Source: Verrucomicrobiota bacterium
GTDB taxonomy: Bacteria; Verrucomicrobiota; Verrucomicrobiia; Limisphaerales; UBA9464
DNA: 64,000 nt
Direction of reading: 5' to 3'
Assembly: GCA_947454705.1 (NCBI GenBank)
Contig: CANGKZ010000005.1
Coordinates: forward strand, 1-64,000
Positions 61,922 to 64,000 of this stretch are shown one piece after another (the stretch's first letter is position 1; every line of letters begins with the position of its first letter). Under the pieces are notes generated by a model. The model was given only the letters and a program-made list of their open reading frames with translations. It did no database searches and had not been told where the DNA came from. The position numbers and the translations under genes were made by a program.

Positions 61922-63331
61922 ATGCCGGAACAGTATAAATTAATTCTTCAGCACCTCGATCAGCCTGGGTACACCCCGGACCTCGCGTGCTATCTCCGTC
62001 ACGGAGGATACGAGGCATTGAAGAAGGCGCTGGCGACCACCCCACGGGATCTTCCGGACGGCAAGAAGCTGTCCCCTCGCGAGGTCGTACGCGAGGATGT
62101 GAAGGCCTCCGGCCTCCGCGGCCGCGGCGGCGCGGGCTTCAGTGCGGGGCTCAAGTGGAGCTTCGTCGATCGCCGCAGCGGCAAGCCGATTTATCTCATC
62201 TGCAACGCCGATGAGTCCGAACCCGGCACCTTCAAGGACCGCCAGATCCTTCATAAGGACCCGCATCAGCTGATCGAAGGCATGATCATCTCGTGCTGGG
62301 CCAACGACGTGAAGCTGGCCTACATCTACATCCGCGGCGAAATGCCCAAGGCGGCACGGCTGCTGGAGCAGGCGCTGGCCGAAGCGCGGGCTGCGGGTTT
62401 CGTCGGGAAAAATATTTTGGGATCCGGCCACGACATCGAGATCCATGTGCACCGCGGCGCGGGCGCGTACATCTGCGGTGAGGAAACCGGCCTGATCGAA
62501 TCGCTCGAAGGCAAGCGCGCCTATCCGCGCATCAAGCCGCCCTATTTCCCCGCCGTGCTCGGGCTCTACATGTGCCCGACGATCGTGAACAACGTGGAGA
62601 CGCTCTGCCACGTGAAGCACATCGTGAACATGGGCGCCGCGGAATACGCGAAGCTCGGAACGCCCAACAACACCGGCACACGCATCGTCAGCCTCAGTGG
62701 CGATGTGAACCAGCCCGGCTACTACGAGATCCAGGTGGGTCGCGTGACGCTCGGCGAATTGATCTTCGACAAGAACTTCGGCGGCGGCCTCCGTCCTGGT
62801 CGTTCCCTCAAGGCGGTCATTCCCGGTGGTTCCTCCTCCAAGGTCCTGAAGGCCGGCGAGGTGTTCAAACTCAACCGCAAGGGCGCCGATGGTCAGATGA
62901 CCAAGGTGGATGTCGCCCTGCTGGACCTGCCGTACGATTTCGATTCGCTCCAAGGTGCCGGCACGATGTCTGGATCCAGCGCGATCATCGTGCTCGACGA
63001 TTCCCGCAGCATGGTCGAGACGCTGGCGAATCTTTCCGAGTTCTACGCCCACGAGAGCTGTGGTCAGTGCACCCCGTGCCGTGAAGGCGCGCTGTGGCTG
63101 GCCAAGGGCACGCATCGCCTGGCGAATGGCGAGGGACGCAAGCAGGACGCCGCCTACCTCAGCCATATCGCTCAGAACATCCAGGGCCGCACCATTTGCG
63201 CCTTCGGTGAGGCCGCGTCGTGGCCCGTGCTGAGTTTCGTGAAAAAGTTCAAGGACGAGTTCGAAGCCAAGGGCGCAGCCGACGAGGCCGCGAATGCTTC
63301 GAAGAGTCCGGCGGCATCCAAATCCCACTGA
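61922..63331 (+). CDS. nuoF: NADH-quinone oxidoreductase subunit F
   Basis: 469 residues. 51-kDa subunit: the FMN/NADH site in GLRGRGGAGFSAGLKWSF and ICNADESEPGTFKDRQI, GAGAYICGEETGLIESLEGKRAYPR, and the N3 [4Fe-4S] ligands in ESCGQCTPCREG with a last Cys in GRTICAFGEA. Entry point of NADH electrons. An Ala/Ser/Lys tail is present. Thirteen bases before nuoG. Confidence 0.96.
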   Translation: MPEQYKLILQHLDQPGYTPDLACYLRHGGYEALKKALATTPRDLPDGKKLSPREVVREDVKASGLRGRGGAGFSAGLKWSFVDRRSGKPIYLICNADESEPGTFKDRQILHKDPHQLIEGMIISCWANDVKLAYIYIRGEMPKAARLLEQALAEARAAGFVGKNILGSGHDIEIHVHRGAGAYICGEETGLIESLEGKRAYPRIKPPYFPAVLGLYMCPTIVNNVETLCHVKHIVNMGAAEYAKLGTPNNTGTRIVSLSGDVNQPGYYEIQVGRVTLGELIFDKNFGGGLRPGRSLKAVIPGGSSSKVLKAGEVFKLNRKGADGQMTKVDVALLDLPYDFDSLQGAGTMSGSSAIIVLDDSRSMVETLANLSEFYAHESCGQCTPCREGALWLAKGTHRLANGEGRKQDAAYLSHIAQNIQGRTICAFGEAASWPVLSFVKKFKDEFEAKGAADEAANASKSPAASKSH

Positions 63332-63344
63332 TTTTTATTTCGCA

Positions 63345-64000
63345 ATGTCCGCCCCAGTGACACCCCCCGCGACCGCAGCCACCCAGGCCGCTCCGCCCCC
63401 GCCGGAGACCGTGACCGTCAAGGTCAACGGCAAGACCGTGCAGGTGCCCAAGACCATGCCCAACTGGCAGGGCAAACCGGAGGCCACGACCATGCTCCAG
63501 GCCGCGCGCTGCGCGGGCGTGGACATTCCCCACTACTGCTATCACGACAAGCTGCCGGTTGCCGGCAATTGCCGTATGTGCTTGGTGGAATTCGGCACGC
63601 CGATGATCGGACCGGACCGCAAGCCGGTGCTGAACGAAGACGGCTCGCCCAAGATCGCCCGCTCGGTCCTGCCCTACGAACCGGGCACGCCCCGCGGCGC
63701 CATCGCCTGCGCCACGCCGATCTCCCCGGGCATGGAGATCTATGCCGATTCCCCCGCCACCAAGCAGATGCGCGAGGCGGTGCTCGAATCGCTCCTGATC
63801 AATCACCCGCTCGACTGCCCGATCTGCGACCAGGCCGGCGAATGCAAGCTGCAGGAATACTCCGTGCAGCACGGCCAGGCAGAGAGCCGCTTCGTCGAAG
63901 CCAAGGTTCACAAGCCCAAGGCCGTGGATCTCGGACCGCGCATCATCCTCGACGACGAGCGCTGCGTCCTCTGCACCCGCTGCATCCGATTCACCAAGGA
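63345..64000 (+). CDS. nuoG: NADH-quinone oxidoreductase subunit G, 5' part
   Basis: At least 218 residues, open to the window end. After a Pro/Ala-rich lead comes a ferredoxin-like [2Fe-2S] domain (DIPHYCYHDKLPVAGNCRMCLVE ... IACATPISPGM), then the H-x3-C-x2-C-x5-C cluster region (HPLDCPICDQAGECKLQ) and the beginning of the 4Fe4S region CVLCTRCIRF. Truncated only by the window; the molybdopterin-like part lies beyond 64000. Confidence 0.93.
   Translation, partial: MSAPVTPPATAATQAAPPPPETVTVKVNGKTVQVPKTMPNWQGKPEATTMLQAARCAGVDIPHYCYHDKLPVAGNCRMCLVEFGTPMIGPDRKPVLNEDGSPKIARSVLPYEPGTPRGAIACATPISPGMEIYADSPATKQMREAVLESLLINHPLDCPICDQAGECKLQEYSVQHGQAESRFVEAKVHKPKAVDLGPRIILDDERCVLCTRCIRFTK

Overview
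The window is GC-rich, gene-dense bacterial chromosome and most resembles Verrucomicrobiota, probably a subdivision 3 / Pedosphaera-Limisphaera type lineage. This placement is an inference. It rests on the mix of PVC-style proteins (a WPQWRGP-type PQQ-like propeller, a planctomycete-type CxxCH cytochrome, FecR plus CHASE2-cyclase, a TonB-YfiR-hybrid kinase cassette, a DUF58/Bat cluster) and on abundant short intergenic hairpin repeats. No rRNA is present to confirm it. I see no phage, transposase, plasmid or CRISPR signature; the content is core genome with a few accessory islets.

Layout. 0-4 kb (minus): era, a 65-residue zinc ribbon and a Ski2-like DUF3516 helicase. 4-7 kb (plus): a secreted PQQ-like propeller, an RsuA-type pseudouridine synthase and a DUF2071 protein. 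7-12 kb (minus): a coupled trio (Pro-rich protein, ankyrin protein, deaminase), a small cytochrome, a phosphatase-cytochrome fusion and enolase. 12-18.6 kb (plus): a tightly overlapping moxR-DUF58-batA-batB-TPR operon. 18.7-22.5 kb: comF, a CPBP protease, an atypical Ser/Thr kinase and a membrane protein, bracketed by 190-bp inverted repeats. 22.5-28 kb: a YciI-like protein, citramalate synthase behind an apparent isoleucine attenuator, a FecR protein and a CHASE2 adenylate cyclase. 28-36 kb: AIM24-like protein, UbiX and UbiA, DUF4337, a UreF-like gene, a sodium:solute symporter, a truncated globin and a SurA-like isomerase. 36-44 kb: mnmE, ferredoxin, HlyD/DUF4956, a cytochrome, a membrane GrpE-like protein, two ABC-2 permeases and a zincin. 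44.5-51.5 kb: the ATP synthase operon atpBEFHAGDC. 51.6-56.8 kb (minus): TonB receptor, YfiR and hybrid histidine kinase. 56.9-58.5 kb: clpS-DUF2017-aat, an N-degron cassette. 58.7-64 kb: complex I genes nuoBCDEFG, with a tRNA-Gln gene on the opposite strand between nuoE and nuoF and nuoG cut by the window end.

Regulation visible in the sequence. A 15-codon leader peptide with four Ile codons and a strong terminator precede cimA. A perfect TGTGA-N6-TCACA palindrome lies upstream of nuoB and a near-perfect one upstream of atpB, suggesting that a CRP/FNR-family regulator (possibly cAMP-dependent, given the cyclase at 25.6-28 kb) links the two energy operons. A two-tier hairpin appears to occlude the Shine-Dalgarno sequence of the TonB receptor gene. 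Many adjacent genes share ATGA stop/start overlaps, so translational coupling is common.
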